From Flavobacterium succinicans LMG 10402 (lineage in GTDB: Bacteria; Bacteroidota; Bacteroidia; Flavobacteriales; Flavobacteriaceae): 64,000 bases of DNA. This document shows positions 42,491 to 52,574 of the stretch, one piece after another (the first letter of the stretch is position 1; every line of letters starts with the position of its first letter). The translations under genes were made by a program, and so were the position numbers. The notes under the pieces are model-generated. The model did no database searches. It was not told where the DNA came from and saw nothing but the letters and a program-made list of their open reading frames with translations. The DNA lies in NCBI RefSeq assembly GCF_000611675.1, contig NZ_JATV01000004.1:62001-126000 (forward strand), in the 5' to 3' direction.

Positions 42491-44170
42491 ATGAATACAA
42501 CCAAACATATATCAAGATCTAGAGCACAAGAATCTTCTGCGGCTATAGAAAAAATGTACATTACCATTCGCCATTTATTTAACCGTGGGTTTTATAAACC
42601 GATGGGAATTTCGGGAGATACCTTACGGGAAGCTTTATTGGCTTTACGCCCAGAGATTTATGGTTCTATTGCCGATGAAAAAGTAGAATTGAATGGGTTA
42701 TTATACGTTATCGAACGACTTCCAGTAGGGATTGAAGAATGTCGATTTATTAATCTTACTTCGGATGAAGGGTATTCTAAATCGCATTTTCAGGCTATTG
42801 TTCCGCCAAAGCGAAGAAGAAATTGTTACCGAATTGACGAAGAACAAATGAATGTTGAAATCACTCGCGGGCGTTCCGATATTTATGATATTTTGACGCA
42901 TCTGACCTTTATTTTTATCGAATCGCATAAAATCAAGGAACGTGTTTTGTTAGATGATGCTGGCGAAGTTTCTAGAGATTGGCTAAAATTGGAAGCCGCC
43001 GTAAACCAAACGAAGAAACTAACACAAATCGAAAAAGAAAAAGCGATTTCGCATGCGTCTAATATTTTAGGAAGAACTTTTGAAGAAGTATTAGACATTT
43101 ATGATGCTTTTGGTTCAGAGAATGCACCTGATCGTTTTCTGCATGTAATCTATTGGTTAGGAAAATTAGCCATCGAGGAAGTGGTAGACAACAATAAAAG
43201 AACCATCACTTTTAGTCCTATTTTGAGAGAACGTTTGGGACACCATATTCATGGTGAAGTTTGGGCGAATAATATCAAAGAGGTTTTACAATCCAAAAAC
43301 TTATTAGACCGACCTATTCACGTTATTAGTGCCAACATGCACAGTGTGATGAATTCTATTTTTGCCACACCACTACTCAAATCGAAGTTTAAGGATCAAT
43401 CTGACTTTGTGATTTATGAAGAATTGAGTAACTCAGGCGCCAAAGAATTACGCAAGCAAGTAGAAACGGTGGCCGAGAAAAACGGAATGGTATTTTTGCC
43501 TGATACTTCAGGAACCAATATTGATGTGCAATTGTTTGATACCGCCAAAATTGATTGGTCCAAAACCGCTTTTCCAAAGGCACAATTAGGAGACAAAGCG
43601 CCTGTTTTGATTGTTATGGATTATGCTTTTGGAGAACAAGCCTATGAAACCATTGATGAATTATTAAAGCCTTATAAAAAAGAGACCTTGCTCAATGTAC
43701 AGTCGGTTTCTATTATGGGAAAAGCTGGAATTCTCGAAGGCGGCAAAGGAGATATTATGATTCCAAATGCCCATATCAACGAAGGAACAGCAGATAATTA
43801 TTTCTTTGAAAATGAATTGACCGCTGAGATGCTCGAAGGTAATGACATCGCTGTTTTTGCAGGACCAATGGTTACCGTTTTGGGAACATCACTTCAAAAT
43901 AGAGATTTGTTGAAGTTTTTTCATGAATCGACTTGGGGCGTGATAGGCCTAGAAATGGAAGGGTCCTATTATCAAAAAGCGATTCAATCGGCCTCTAAAA
44001 TCAGAAAGAGTGTACCAAAAGATATCAAAGTGCGTTATGCCTACTATGCTTCGGATAATCCTTTGGAAACTGGAAGTACTCTAGCCTCTGGCGGATTGGG
44101 AACTACTGGTGTAAAGCCAACGTATTTGATAACGATTAAAATTTTAGAACAAATCTTGAATAGTAAATAA
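42491..44170 (+). CDS. Nucleoside-phosphorylase-like protein (DUF6909-type)
   Basis: A 559-residue cytoplasmic protein. The C-terminal half resembles AMP nucleosidase/purine phosphorylases: VLIVMDYAFGEQAYETID, SVSIMGKAGILEGGKGD and VIGLEMEGSYYQKA, where the MEG is the substrate-binding glutamate motif. The N-terminal half (TLREALLALRPEIYGSIADE) is a helical region I do not recognise. Flavobacterial copies are, as I recall, named DUF6909. Catalysis is not proven. It follows the DUF4276 gene by 11 bases and precedes the polysaccharide genes; a link to either may be fortuitous. Confidence 0.75.
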   Translation: MNTTKHISRSRAQESSAAIEKMYITIRHLFNRGFYKPMGISGDTLREALLALRPEIYGSIADEKVELNGLLYVIERLPVGIEECRFINLTSDEGYSKSHFQAIVPPKRRRNCYRIDEEQMNVEITRGRSDIYDILTHLTFIFIESHKIKERVLLDDAGEVSRDWLKLEAAVNQTKKLTQIEKEKAISHASNILGRTFEEVLDIYDAFGSENAPDRFLHVIYWLGKLAIEEVVDNNKRTITFSPILRERLGHHIHGEVWANNIKEVLQSKNLLDRPIHVISANMHSVMNSIFATPLLKSKFKDQSDFVIYEELSNSGAKELRKQVETVAEKNGMVFLPDTSGTNIDVQLFDTAKIDWSKTAFPKAQLGDKAPVLIVMDYAFGEQAYETIDELLKPYKKETLLNVQSVSIMGKAGILEGGKGDIMIPNAHINEGTADNYFFENELTAEMLEGNDIAVFAGPMVTVLGTSLQNRDLLKFFHESTWGVIGLEMEGSYYQKAIQSASKIRKSVPKDIKVRYAYYASDNPLETGSTLASGGLGTTGVKPTYLITIKILEQILNSK

Positions 44171-44177
44171 ATAACTA

Positions 44178-45161
44178 ATGAGTACACCTTCGCATAGCGA
44201 TTCAGAAATTGATGTATTTCAAATTACTACCAAAGTGAAAAAGGGTTTCGAACGATTGAATACGCTGCTGTTCAATTACATTCAGTTTTTTGTACACCAA
44301 TGGAAAATAGTTGTTGCCTTATTAATTATTGGTTTTGGTTTGGGATTATTTTTGGATAAAAGCAATAAATTGTATACCCATGAAATCACTGTGATTCCCA
44401 ACTTTGGAAGCGTCGATTATTTGTATGCTAAAATCAATTTGATTCAATCAAAAATTAATGCTGGAGATGCCGATTTTTTGCAAAAAGAAGTAGGATTATC
44501 CCACCCAGAAGCTTTAAGAAAGATTGAAATCAAACCCATAGCCGACGTCTATAAATTTATTGAAGACAAAGAACGCAACTTTGAGTTGATTAAATTAATG
44601 GCCGAAGTTGGAGAAGTTAAAAAGGTACTAGAGGACAATATTACCAGTAAAAACTACACTTACCATAATGTATCAGTCCTTACTAATGGAATCGCGAATG
44701 AAAAGGAGTTGATTACGCCTTTACTGAATTACCTAAATCAATCAGACTATTTTTCAGCAATGAAGGAGGTGGAAGTCGCAAATTTGAAACAAGCTATTGC
44801 ACAAAATGATACCATTATTCAACAAATAAACGGAATTCTTAATGGGTTTTCGGCCAATGTAAAAAGTAGTTTGAAAAATGACAAGCTCATGTACTACAAT
44901 GAAAACACCCAACTCAATGATATTATAAGATCTAAAAGGGATTTGTTATTTGATCAGAGTAAGAATAGGTTGAAAGTAATCAACTTTCAAAAAACAATTA
45001 AAGAGATAACCTTCACCATGAACAGTACTACTTCAAAAGTAGTAAATGGCGTAATGAAATTTGTATTGCCATTATTTCTGATTTTGTCGTTTGTATTTAT
45101 TCGTTTGTTCATCCGATTTTATCAAAAGCAAGTGGCTAAATCCAAAACAGCAGCTTCATAA
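44178..45161 (+). CDS. Wzz-like polysaccharide chain-length/co-polymerase protein
   Basis: A 327-residue protein with two membrane helices (about 43-62 and 295-315) flanking a large periplasmic coiled-coil region. That is the layout of Wzz co-polymerases. The proline-rich motif next to the second helix is not obvious, so the family call rests on topology and location: it opens a run of flippase and polymerase genes. It lies 8 bases after the phosphorylase-like gene. Confidence 0.6.
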   Translation: MSTPSHSDSEIDVFQITTKVKKGFERLNTLLFNYIQFFVHQWKIVVALLIIGFGLGLFLDKSNKLYTHEITVIPNFGSVDYLYAKINLIQSKINAGDADFLQKEVGLSHPEALRKIEIKPIADVYKFIEDKERNFELIKLMAEVGEVKKVLEDNITSKNYTYHNVSVLTNGIANEKELITPLLNYLNQSDYFSAMKEVEVANLKQAIAQNDTIIQQINGILNGFSANVKSSLKNDKLMYYNENTQLNDIIRSKRDLLFDQSKNRLKVINFQKTIKEITFTMNSTTSKVVNGVMKFVLPLFLILSFVFIRLFIRFYQKQVAKSKTAAS

Positions 45162-45192
45162 AAATCTCTTTCTTTTACAAACAAAACCTAAT

Positions 45193-46503
45193 GTGTTAAG
45201 AACTCTTCGCTTTCATTTCCTTAAGACCTTTCAAAATTCTGTAGTTAGGCAAAGTCTGCTAACCTTGTTCATTAGGGTTTTTGGGGTAGTACTTTTGTTT
45301 GGTTTTACGTTGTTTTTAACGCAAAAGTTTACTCCTCAAGTAGTAGGACAATATGATTTTGTCCGGACTTTTCTTTTTGCTATCGGAAGTATTTGTTTAT
45401 TGGGTTTTGATCAATCCATATTATATTTCAAAGGGCGTTTGTATCCAGAGTACTCTTTGGGACATTTGAAAAAAGTATATCTAAAAATGGTCTTAATGCT
45501 GTTTTTTGCTTCCCTGCTTTTATTGGTTTTCATAGTAGTATTGGATGCTTCAGTGGTTACACAATTTTTCTCCGACGATGCAACTTATCACCTTTTGTTA
45601 AAAGCTTCGGCAGCTTTGTTTTTTTATGGTCTTTCAATTCTAAATGTCGAGGTTTTTAGGGCGTTAGAGGAAATAGCAGTAGCTGAACTATTTCGGAATA
45701 TTTTCAAATACTTACCTATAATTGTAGTTGCTTTTTTATTAGTGCAATGGCAATTAGAACCCTATTTGGTGGATGCTTTTTTGTTGAGTTTTGTTTTTAT
45801 GGGAATTTTGACCACCGTATTGACTTTTTACTTTTTTACCAAAATACCAGCTACTTATTCCACTGATTGTTTTTCTTCTCGAGAGATTATCACACATTCC
45901 TTTCCTATTGCTGTAAGCGGAATGGCTATTTTTTTGATGATGAGTTTTGACATCTTGTTTTTAAAAAAGTATTTTGGTGACGCAACTGTTGCTTATTATG
46001 CTGTGGCGGTCAAGTTAATGACATTGTTGTCTGTTATTATTTTGACGGTAAACATTACTGTTTCGGCAGCTATAGCAGCCAGTTTTTCGAATAAAGAAAT
46101 AGATAAAGTGCAGCAAATTGTGCAAAATAGTTCCCGATTAATAGTAGCGATTACACTGCCTGCAGTTTTTGTGTTGCTTATTTTTCCAGAGTTTATTTTA
46201 CAATTTTTTGGCTCCAATTATGTAGTTGCGAAAGAAGCTTTATTCATATTGGTTTTGGGACAAGGTTTTTGTGCTTTTTTTGGATCGGCTCCTGTTTATC
46301 TGAACATGACAGGCCGACAACACATTTTTCAGCGCATTGTTTTACTAGCGCTTTTGCTTAATTTTATTTTAAACTATTTTTTAATTCCCTCGTACGGAAT
46401 GATAGGAGGTGCGATAGCTTTTTCTGTCAGTGCTTTGTTTTGGAATTTTAGTACGGCACTTTTTGTGTATTTTAAAGACGGTATTAAGTTGTTTTTGAGT
46501 TAA
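45193..46503 (+). CDS. Oligosaccharide flippase (Wzx / MATE-like)
   Basis: About 436 residues with some twelve to fourteen hydrophobic helices, in the polysaccharide-transporter family (FTLFLTQKFTPQVVGQYDF near the start). It moves lipid-linked repeat units across the inner membrane. The start is uncertain: no ATG fits, because the ATG at 45191 is out of frame and stops at once. I choose GTG 45193; the longest frame overlaps the Wzz-like gene by 71 bases. Confidence 0.8.
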   Translation: MLRTLRFHFLKTFQNSVVRQSLLTLFIRVFGVVLLFGFTLFLTQKFTPQVVGQYDFVRTFLFAIGSICLLGFDQSILYFKGRLYPEYSLGHLKKVYLKMVLMLFFASLLLLVFIVVLDASVVTQFFSDDATYHLLLKASAALFFYGLSILNVEVFRALEEIAVAELFRNIFKYLPIIVVAFLLVQWQLEPYLVDAFLLSFVFMGILTTVLTFYFFTKIPATYSTDCFSSREIITHSFPIAVSGMAIFLMMSFDILFLKKYFGDATVAYYAVAVKLMTLLSVIILTVNITVSAAIAASFSNKEIDKVQQIVQNSSRLIVAITLPAVFVLLIFPEFILQFFGSNYVVAKEALFILVLGQGFCAFFGSAPVYLNMTGRQHIFQRIVLLALLLNFILNYFLIPSYGMIGGAIAFSVSALFWNFSTALFVYFKDGIKLFLS

Positions 46504-46543
46504 TTTCTAAATTTTTTACGCATCTTTATTATTTATCATCAAA

Positions 46544-47608
46544 ATGTCTTTTATTATAAAAAAAAATACCGCTACTTTTTTACTTCTTTTTGGTCTCAAT
46601 TTGGGACTTGCCTTTGCCGCGAGTTTTTTTTTACCACCGAAATTCTTTTACGATGCTGCCATCATAGCGTATGACAAAGGCAATGAAATAGGCTATTTTG
46701 GAAGTTATCCACTGACGATTTTATTTTATAAAATAACGGGATTGCGTTATCTGCCTTTTTCTGTAATTGCTTTGATTCAATTTCCAATTTTGATGCTGAT
46801 TCTTTACAAAATTGGAATTCCAAGTACCTTTGAAAAAATTACGATTAAGAACGTTTTAGTGTATTTTTCTTTTTCGATTATTGCTATTTTTATTTCAATG
46901 CCTTCAAAAGAGTTTCTTACTTTTTTGTATCTTTCTCTTATTGTCTTTTTGTTTCAAAAGAAGATTTTTAATTTCAAAACGAACTTATTAATTGCCTTAT
47001 TGCTTTTTGTTTTTTTTGGTGCAGTATATCGTCCTTATTTTGTATTACTTCCTATTGTTGCCATGAGTATGTATTGGATCTCTTGTATTAAAATCCAAAA
47101 TCGAACTTTTGCTACCTTGTGTTATGGTATTGGAGTTATGATTTTGTTGTCTTTGAGTTACGGAGTAGTACAAGGTAAATTTTTATCAGAGCAAACGCGC
47201 GAGTTCTTAAATTTAACCCGATTGAATTCGCCTGATGCCAATTCGATCATTTTATCACCAGTAAAAACAGATACGTGGTATGGTGAAATCATTGGAATTC
47301 TATATGGTTTTTTTACAGTAAACCTGCCTTTAAATGGGCTAAAACATTTTTTAAAACCACAAATTGTCCTCTTCGTAATTTGGCAACTGTTTCTTTTTTA
47401 TATTTTGTTGGTTCGATTGGCACGTTGTATAAAAGACAAAAAAGAATACGTTTACGAGTTGTGGATGCTTCTTTTTGTCTTCTCATTTTTTATACTTCAA
47501 GGTGTTTTTGAACCGGATTTGGGATCAGCAATTCGACACAAAATGGGAATTTTTCCACTAATTTATTATGCATTATACTATGACCATTTCCGAAAAGAAT
47601 TTCAATAA
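46544..47608 (+). CDS. Polytopic membrane protein of the polysaccharide locus (EpsG/Wzy-like)
   Basis: A 354-residue protein with about nine or ten hydrophobic helices. Motifs RPYFVLLPIVAMSMYW and MPSKEFLTFLYLSL recall EpsG-type polymerases, but the match is weak. It overlaps the following ligase-like gene by 41 bases. Confidence 0.55.
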   Translation: MSFIIKKNTATFLLLFGLNLGLAFAASFFLPPKFFYDAAIIAYDKGNEIGYFGSYPLTILFYKITGLRYLPFSVIALIQFPILMLILYKIGIPSTFEKITIKNVLVYFSFSIIAIFISMPSKEFLTFLYLSLIVFLFQKKIFNFKTNLLIALLLFVFFGAVYRPYFVLLPIVAMSMYWISCIKIQNRTFATLCYGIGVMILLSLSYGVVQGKFLSEQTREFLNLTRLNSPDANSIILSPVKTDTWYGEIIGILYGFFTVNLPLNGLKHFLKPQIVLFVIWQLFLFYILLVRLARCIKDKKEYVYELWMLLFVFSFFILQGVFEPDLGSAIRHKMGIFPLIYYALYYDHFRKEFQ

Positions 47609-48884
47609 AATTTTCTCCTTTTTTTTGGTTGCGATTGCTTGTACCTTAATTTTCAGGAAGCCTTGTACTTGGTTAATTTTTGCTTTTGCGGTTTTTAATA
47701 TTTTCTATTTTAAGAAAACACAATGGTCTAAAAAGGCCTTGATTTTAGCAGGCATCATCGCTTCCCCTTTTTTGTTAGAATTAGTGTTTTTTTTTAACAA
47801 TGATTCTTTGGCTCAAGGGATTAAATCTATTGAAAAAACGTCGGCATTGGTTTTGTTTCCCTTATTTATTTTGGGGAATTACCAAAGGATTTCTTTTTCG
47901 AAATTGTTGCGGTATTATGTGAATGGTACGACGTTAGTAATGATTGTTTTTACGCTTCGGTTTGTATTGGTTTATCCGGAGTACGTCACCAAGTATTGGC
48001 ATGGTGTTCACCTTTGGGAAATGGGTTATGTTTTTGCCAATTCTATCGGAATTCATGCGCCTGCGCTCAATATGCACTTGGCTTTTGTGAGTGTAGCGGC
48101 TTTGTATTTGTTATTAGATTCTTGGCAAATAAAAAAGGATTATAGAACTTCCTTTTTATCCGTTTTGGTGTTTGTGTTTTCTTTTTTCTTTGTGCTTTTG
48201 GTCAATACTCGAATGGCATTATTCAATGTACTTACAGGTTATTTATTTGTAGTGTTCTCGTTTTTTTTAGTGCATTTTAATTTAAAAAAAATGATGTTGT
48301 ATAGTGTTGTCATCGGTGGAGTAGTACTCGGAATTTTAATACTCTTTGTTCAAAAAAATCCTTACATGAAAGAAAAATATGGTTCGGTGACGTTTGCTTA
48401 TATGGACAAGGTGGGGAAATTGGACGAAATTGAGCATCCCGAAATAAAGGTTTTTAATGCTTTGGTAACCAGAGTTTCTATCTGGAAATCGGCTTGGGAG
48501 TTATCGTTACAGCATTTGCCTTTTGGCGTGGGTGCTTCGGATGGAAAACCGGAATTAGTGAAGTATTATAAACAAACCCATCAGTATTTTTTGGCGGAAT
48601 ATGCTTTTCCTACCCACAATCAGTTTCTTGATTTTTTATTAAAATTTGGTGTTTTAGGACCACTTGTAGTGTTGCTTTATATTGGTACAATTGGCTATTT
48701 GGGAATTGATTTAAAAAATGCATTGGCCTTTTCGTTCTTTTTTCTTTTTTTTACTTCGAACTTAACGGATGATTTTTTGTTGCGTTTTGATGGAATTACG
48801 TTTAGTGGTTTTTGGTTTTCTATTTTTGGAAGTCTTTGGTTGCAGCAAAAAAATACTGTTCGTACAATTCCTGGAGTGCCGTAA
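47568..48884 (+). CDS. O-antigen ligase/polymerase family membrane protein
   Basis: A 438-residue protein with about eleven hydrophobic helices and the long periplasmic loop typical of the WaaL/Wzy family (VSIWKSAWELSLQHLPFGVGASDGK, read in parts). The motif THNQFLDFLLKFGVLG contains the conserved histidine. It either polymerises repeat units or ligates them to a carrier. Its 3' end overlaps the convergent glycosyltransferase gene by 65 bases. Confidence 0.8.
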   Translation: MHYTMTISEKNFNKIFSFFLVAIACTLIFRKPCTWLIFAFAVFNIFYFKKTQWSKKALILAGIIASPFLLELVFFFNNDSLAQGIKSIEKTSALVLFPLFILGNYQRISFSKLLRYYVNGTTLVMIVFTLRFVLVYPEYVTKYWHGVHLWEMGYVFANSIGIHAPALNMHLAFVSVAALYLLLDSWQIKKDYRTSFLSVLVFVFSFFFVLLVNTRMALFNVLTGYLFVVFSFFLVHFNLKKMMLYSVVIGGVVLGILILFVQKNPYMKEKYGSVTFAYMDKVGKLDEIEHPEIKVFNALVTRVSIWKSAWELSLQHLPFGVGASDGKPELVKYYKQTHQYFLAEYAFPTHNQFLDFLLKFGVLGPLVVLLYIGTIGYLGIDLKNALAFSFFFLFFTSNLTDDFLLRFDGITFSGFWFSIFGSLWLQQKNTVRTIPGVP

Positions 48885-49926
48885 AGTTTTTGGTTTTATC
48901 AAATAAATTAATGCATCTTGATTCTGCATTTTTGCCAAATTCGGCTCTAACATTTGGATCTTCCAATGTTTTGAAATATTCTGTTAGCTCTGACGTTTCT
49001 TGGAACAAAAAGCCAGTTTTGTTGGGAAGAATGAGATCAATATTTCCAGCAATTTGTGTAGCAACAATTGGTTTTTGTAATGCCATGGCTTCAAGTATGG
49101 CGATGGATAATCCCTCCCAAAGCGATGTTTGAAGATAAATATCGAAAGAATTTAAGTGCTCATAAACTTTTTGTTTGTTTATAAACCAACCGGTTACTTT
49201 TATATTTGGTGCTGTAAGCTCTTCTCGTTCTTCGCCATCACCGACCCAAACAAATTGATAGTTTGGAAATTGTAAGGCAATTGAATTAAATAATTTTGGA
49301 TTTTTTTGGGCAGTAATTCTTCCTGTAGTACCAATGGTTAATTTCGGATTAACAAAGGGTTGTAAATAGCGTTGAATACTCGCAATGTTGATCCCATTTC
49401 TAATCATTTCGGATTTTCCTAGTTGTTTTGCTAATTCAAATTCAGAGTCACCACAAGCGATAGTGATTCCTCCGAAGATTTTTTGAAAAAATTTCTCGAT
49501 GGACCAATATGCTTTTTTGGCCATAGGAGAACTATCGGTGCGTAGAAAAGCATAGCCATGGGGCGTATAAAAAACGAGAGGTTTTGGGTTGAGAAAGCAG
49601 CAAGCGATTCTTCCTAGGACACCAGCTTTGGAGGAATGCAAATGCACCACATCGGGTTTGATTGCTTGAAGTTCATGAATTAAGGTTTGTATGGCTTTGA
49701 GGTCGGAAATAGGGCTAATTTCTCGTTTCATCGCTACTTTTTTATTTGGGAGGGCAGCGAACAATTGGGCTGCTTTTTGCGGATCGATTTCTTTGCGCTT
49801 GTCGCTATAGAGGATGAAAGTAGACACTTTTTGACGGATAGTTTCTTTTTCAAAATGATGGGTTAAATCTTCAAAATAGGTATAAACGCCTCCGCCTAAT
49901 GCTTCGATGATATGTACAACTTTCAA
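48820..49926 (-). CDS. Glycosyltransferase family 4 protein
   Basis: A 368-residue GT-B transferase. I choose the TTG at 49926, which gives the standard start KVVHIIEALGGGVYTYFEDL; the longer frame adds 30 unlike residues. Conserved motifs are VVHLHSSKAGVLGRIA, TTGRITAQKNPKLF and LWEGLSIAILEAMALQKPIV, the last holding the nucleotide-sugar glutamates. It faces the preceding gene, and the two overlap by 65 bases. Confidence 0.87.
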   Translation of the reverse strand: MKVVHIIEALGGGVYTYFEDLTHHFEKETIRQKVSTFILYSDKRKEIDPQKAAQLFAALPNKKVAMKREISPISDLKAIQTLIHELQAIKPDVVHLHSSKAGVLGRIACCFLNPKPLVFYTPHGYAFLRTDSSPMAKKAYWSIEKFFQKIFGGITIACGDSEFELAKQLGKSEMIRNGINIASIQRYLQPFVNPKLTIGTTGRITAQKNPKLFNSIALQFPNYQFVWVGDGEEREELTAPNIKVTGWFINKQKVYEHLNSFDIYLQTSLWEGLSIAILEAMALQKPIVATQIAGNIDLILPNKTGFLFQETSELTEYFKTLEDPNVRAEFGKNAESRCINLFDKTKNFTALQELYEQYFFAATKDFQK

Positions 49927-50029
49927 TTTTTTTCTTTTTGCTTGGAAAACAAAAATAAAGTTTTCTAGAGAACTTATACTAAAATCTGGTTGTAATTGAG
50001 TAAAAAATAATGCCAAAATGCCTGTTGTA

Positions 50030-50108
50030 GCTCTTTAGCCCTGGGAGTAGCGGCATCCTTTGCTTTTTTTCTTTAAAAAAGCAAAGATACAGCGGATCAC
50101 GGGACGAT
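50030..50108. repeat. REP-like element with nested hairpin
   Basis: ATCCTTTGCTTTTTT (from 50055) and AAAAAAGCAAAGAT (50075-50088) pair with one bulge. AGCGG, CCCTGGG and CGGGA blocks flank the stem. This is the pattern of a recurring flavobacterial intergenic element. It lies in the divergent gap between two glycan genes. Confidence 0.5.
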
Positions 50109-50187
50109 GTAACCTAAAATGCCTTTGCTGGCTGCTTCTAGAGTAAAAGAATGGCGAGGTTTGTGGGTGAGTTTTCTTCAAATCAAT

Positions 50188-50195
50188 TACATTTG
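50188..50195 (+). promoter_or_regulatory. -7 element of the sugar-nucleotide epimerase gene
   Basis: TACATTTG matches TAnnTTTG, 13 bases before the ATG at 50208. A TTG at 50161-50163 lies 24 bases upstream. It supports a start at 50208 or 50217 and not at 50151. Confidence 0.55.
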
Positions 50196-50207
50196 TTATT
50201 CAATACT

Positions 50208-51200
50208 ATGGAAGCAATGAAAAGAATACTTATCACTGGAGCAGCTGGATTTTTGGGATCGCATTTGTGTGATCGTTTTATTAAGGAAGGATATCACGTA
50301 ATTGGGATGGATAACTTGATTACGGGAGATTTAAAAAATATCGAGCATTTATTCAAATTAGAACATTTTGAGTTTTATCATCACGATATTACCAAGTTTG
50401 TGCATGTTCCCGGAAAGTTGGATTATATTTTGCATTTTGCTTCGCCAGCAAGTCCTATCGATTATTTAAAAATCCCGATTCAAACCTTAAAAGTTGGGTC
50501 ATTAGGCACTCATAATTTATTGGGATTGGCGAGAGTTAAAAAAGCCCGTATTCTTATCGCATCCACTTCAGAGGTATACGGAGATCCTTTAGTACATCCA
50601 CAAATGGAGGAATACTATGGCAACGTAAACACTATTGGTCCTCGTGGCGTGTATGACGAGGCGAAACGTTTTCAGGAATCCATTACGATGGCGTACCATA
50701 CCTTTCACGGAGTAGAAACTAGAATTGTTCGTATTTTCAATACTTATGGCCCCAGAATGCGTCTCAATGACGGGCGTGTAATTCCAGCATTTATTGGACA
50801 AGCCATTCGAGGCGAAGACTTGACTATTTTTGGCGATGGGATGCAAACGCGTTCGTTTTGTTATGTAGACGATCAAGTGGAAGGCATTTTTAGATTGTTG
50901 CATTCGGATTATGTATATCCCGTAAATATTGGAAACCCTGACGAAATTACGATTAAAGATTTTGCCGAGGAAATCATCAAACTAACGGGCACTTCTCAAA
51001 AAGTGGTGTATCATCCATTGCCAATAAATGATCCTTTGCAGCGTCAACCAGATACTACCAAAGCCAAAGATTTATTGGGTTGGGAAGCCAAAGTGAATCG
51101 TGCAGAAGGGATGAAAATCACTTATGATTATTTCAAGTCGCTTTCGAAAGAAGAGTTATCTAAGGAAGAACACAAGGATTTTTCGAAATATATTTTTTAA
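50208..51200 (+). CDS. NAD-dependent UDP-glucuronate decarboxylase-type SDR enzyme
   Basis: A 330-residue extended SDR protein (ATG 50208; ATG 50217 is nearly as likely). Rossmann motif [16 protein letters not shown]; catalytic region STSEVYGDP and YDEAKRF (YxxxK). These and the ending [18 protein letters not shown] match UDP-xylose synthases, which convert UDP-glucuronate to UDP-xylose. A dTDP- or UDP-hexose epimerase/dehydratase remains possible. It supplies a sugar nucleotide to the polysaccharide made here. Confidence 0.85.
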   Translation: MEAMKRILITGAAGFLGSHLCDRFIKEGYHVIGMDNLITGDLKNIEHLFKLEHFEFYHHDITKFVHVPGKLDYILHFASPASPIDYLKIPIQTLKVGSLGTHNLLGLARVKKARILIASTSEVYGDPLVHPQMEEYYGNVNTIGPRGVYDEAKRFQESITMAYHTFHGVETRIVRIFNTYGPRMRLNDGRVIPAFIGQAIRGEDLTIFGDGMQTRSFCYVDDQVEGIFRLLHSDYVYPVNIGNPDEITIKDFAEEIIKLTGTSQKVVYHPLPINDPLQRQPDTTKAKDLLGWEAKVNRAEGMKITYDYFKSLSKEELSKEEHKDFSKYIF

Positions 51201-51224
51201 TTCCAAAGCTCATTTTCATCATCA

Positions 51225-52574
51225 GTGAAGACCAAAACCGGTAGATATTCAGGATATATTCGACCCTTTTCCTATGTTTTGGACTGCGGAATCATTTTAG
51301 TAGCGGCTATTTATTGTACCGATTTACCTATCATATCGTTTAGTATTATTGCCTTAATTGTGGCTTGGTTGGTTATTGCATCGACCTTAGGATTTTATGA
51401 AGTATATCGGTATACTAAAGTTATTGCTATTCTGAATTGCGCTTTCAAGCAGTGGATGCTATTTTCACTGTTTTCGTTAGCCGTTATTTTTATCAATAAC
51501 CCTAGTGCAAGTATTCAAAAGACGCTCTTTTTTAGTTCAATTATCATTGCGGTGGTGTTGTTTTTTAAGTTGGCGATTTACTATTTTCTGCAAAAATTCA
51601 GAGTACTTTTTGGAGGCAATTTTAGAAAAGTGGTCCTTTTGGGTAGTCCCAAAAATATTGCGCCATTGCAACATTTTTTTACCGAAAACCCAGATTATGG
51701 TTATGTATTAAAAAAAGTATTCGACTTAGAACATCATCGTAAAGATCATATTAAGGAAAGTTGTGAGTATGTTTTGATCCATAAAATCGACGAGATGTAC
51801 TGCGCGATGGACGACTTGAGCCAGAAACAAATATCTGATTTGGTTGATTTTGCCGATAATAATTTGAAGACTTTGAAGTTTATTCCCAACGAAAAACAAA
51901 TCCTTTCTCGCAACTTTGTCTTCGATTATTACGATTATATTCCTGTGATATCTTTGCGAACTATTGTTTTAGATAGCGATTTGAATAAAGCTATCAAAAG
52001 AGGTTTTGATCTTGTTTTTTCCTCGCTCGTCATCATCGGAATTTTATCATGGCTTACTCCAATTTTAGCAATTATCATCAAACTAGAGTCCAAAGGACCT
52101 TTGTTTTTTGTGCAGAAAAGGAATGGACTTAACTATCGAGAATTCAATTGTTATAAATTCCGCTCCATGAACGTCAATCCAGAAGCTCATTTGGAACAAG
52201 TCTCTAAAAACGATCCAAGAATTACTCGGGTGGGACGATTTTTACGAAAAACCAGCATTGACGAATTGCCTCAATTTATTAATGTTTTTTTCGGACAAAT
52301 GTCGGTAGTGGGACCAAGGCCGCATATGGTGAGTCACACCGAAATGTATGCACAACGCGTCAATAAGTTTATGGTGCGTCATTTTGTAAAACCCGGCATT
52401 ACAGGTTTGGCACAAACCAAAGGCTATCGCGGCGAAGTAGAAAAAGAAACGGATATCATTCACCGAGTGAAATATGATATTTTTTATATGGAAAACTGGT
52501 CAATTTTGTTGGACATCAAAATCATTTTCATGACGATTTTCAACACCATCAAAGGCGAAGAGAAGGCATATTAA
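51225..52574 (+). CDS. Undecaprenyl-phosphate sugar phosphotransferase (WcaJ/WbaP type)
   Basis: A 449-residue protein starting at GTG 51225, 24 bases after the epimerase. Four N-terminal membrane helices precede a Rossmann-like region; a further helix near residue 262 leads into the catalytic domain with the motifs NCYKFRSMNVNPEA, KTSIDELPQFINVF and GPRPHM. It transfers the first sugar phosphate to undecaprenyl phosphate, starting repeat-unit synthesis. The 3' end overlaps the convergent glycosyltransferase by 4 bases. Confidence 0.9.
   Translation: MKTKTGRYSGYIRPFSYVLDCGIILVAAIYCTDLPIISFSIIALIVAWLVIASTLGFYEVYRYTKVIAILNCAFKQWMLFSLFSLAVIFINNPSASIQKTLFFSSIIIAVVLFFKLAIYYFLQKFRVLFGGNFRKVVLLGSPKNIAPLQHFFTENPDYGYVLKKVFDLEHHRKDHIKESCEYVLIHKIDEMYCAMDDLSQKQISDLVDFADNNLKTLKFIPNEKQILSRNFVFDYYDYIPVISLRTIVLDSDLNKAIKRGFDLVFSSLVIIGILSWLTPILAIIIKLESKGPLFFVQKRNGLNYREFNCYKFRSMNVNPEAHLEQVSKNDPRITRVGRFLRKTSIDELPQFINVFFGQMSVVGPRPHMVSHTEMYAQRVNKFMVRHFVKPGITGLAQTKGYRGEVEKETDIIHRVKYDIFYMENWSILLDIKIIFMTIFNTIKGEEKAY

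Noticed and set aside
45091..45192. Longer N-terminus for the flippase
   Set aside because: It overlaps the Wzz-like gene by 71 bases and does not align with the family; no ATG supports it.
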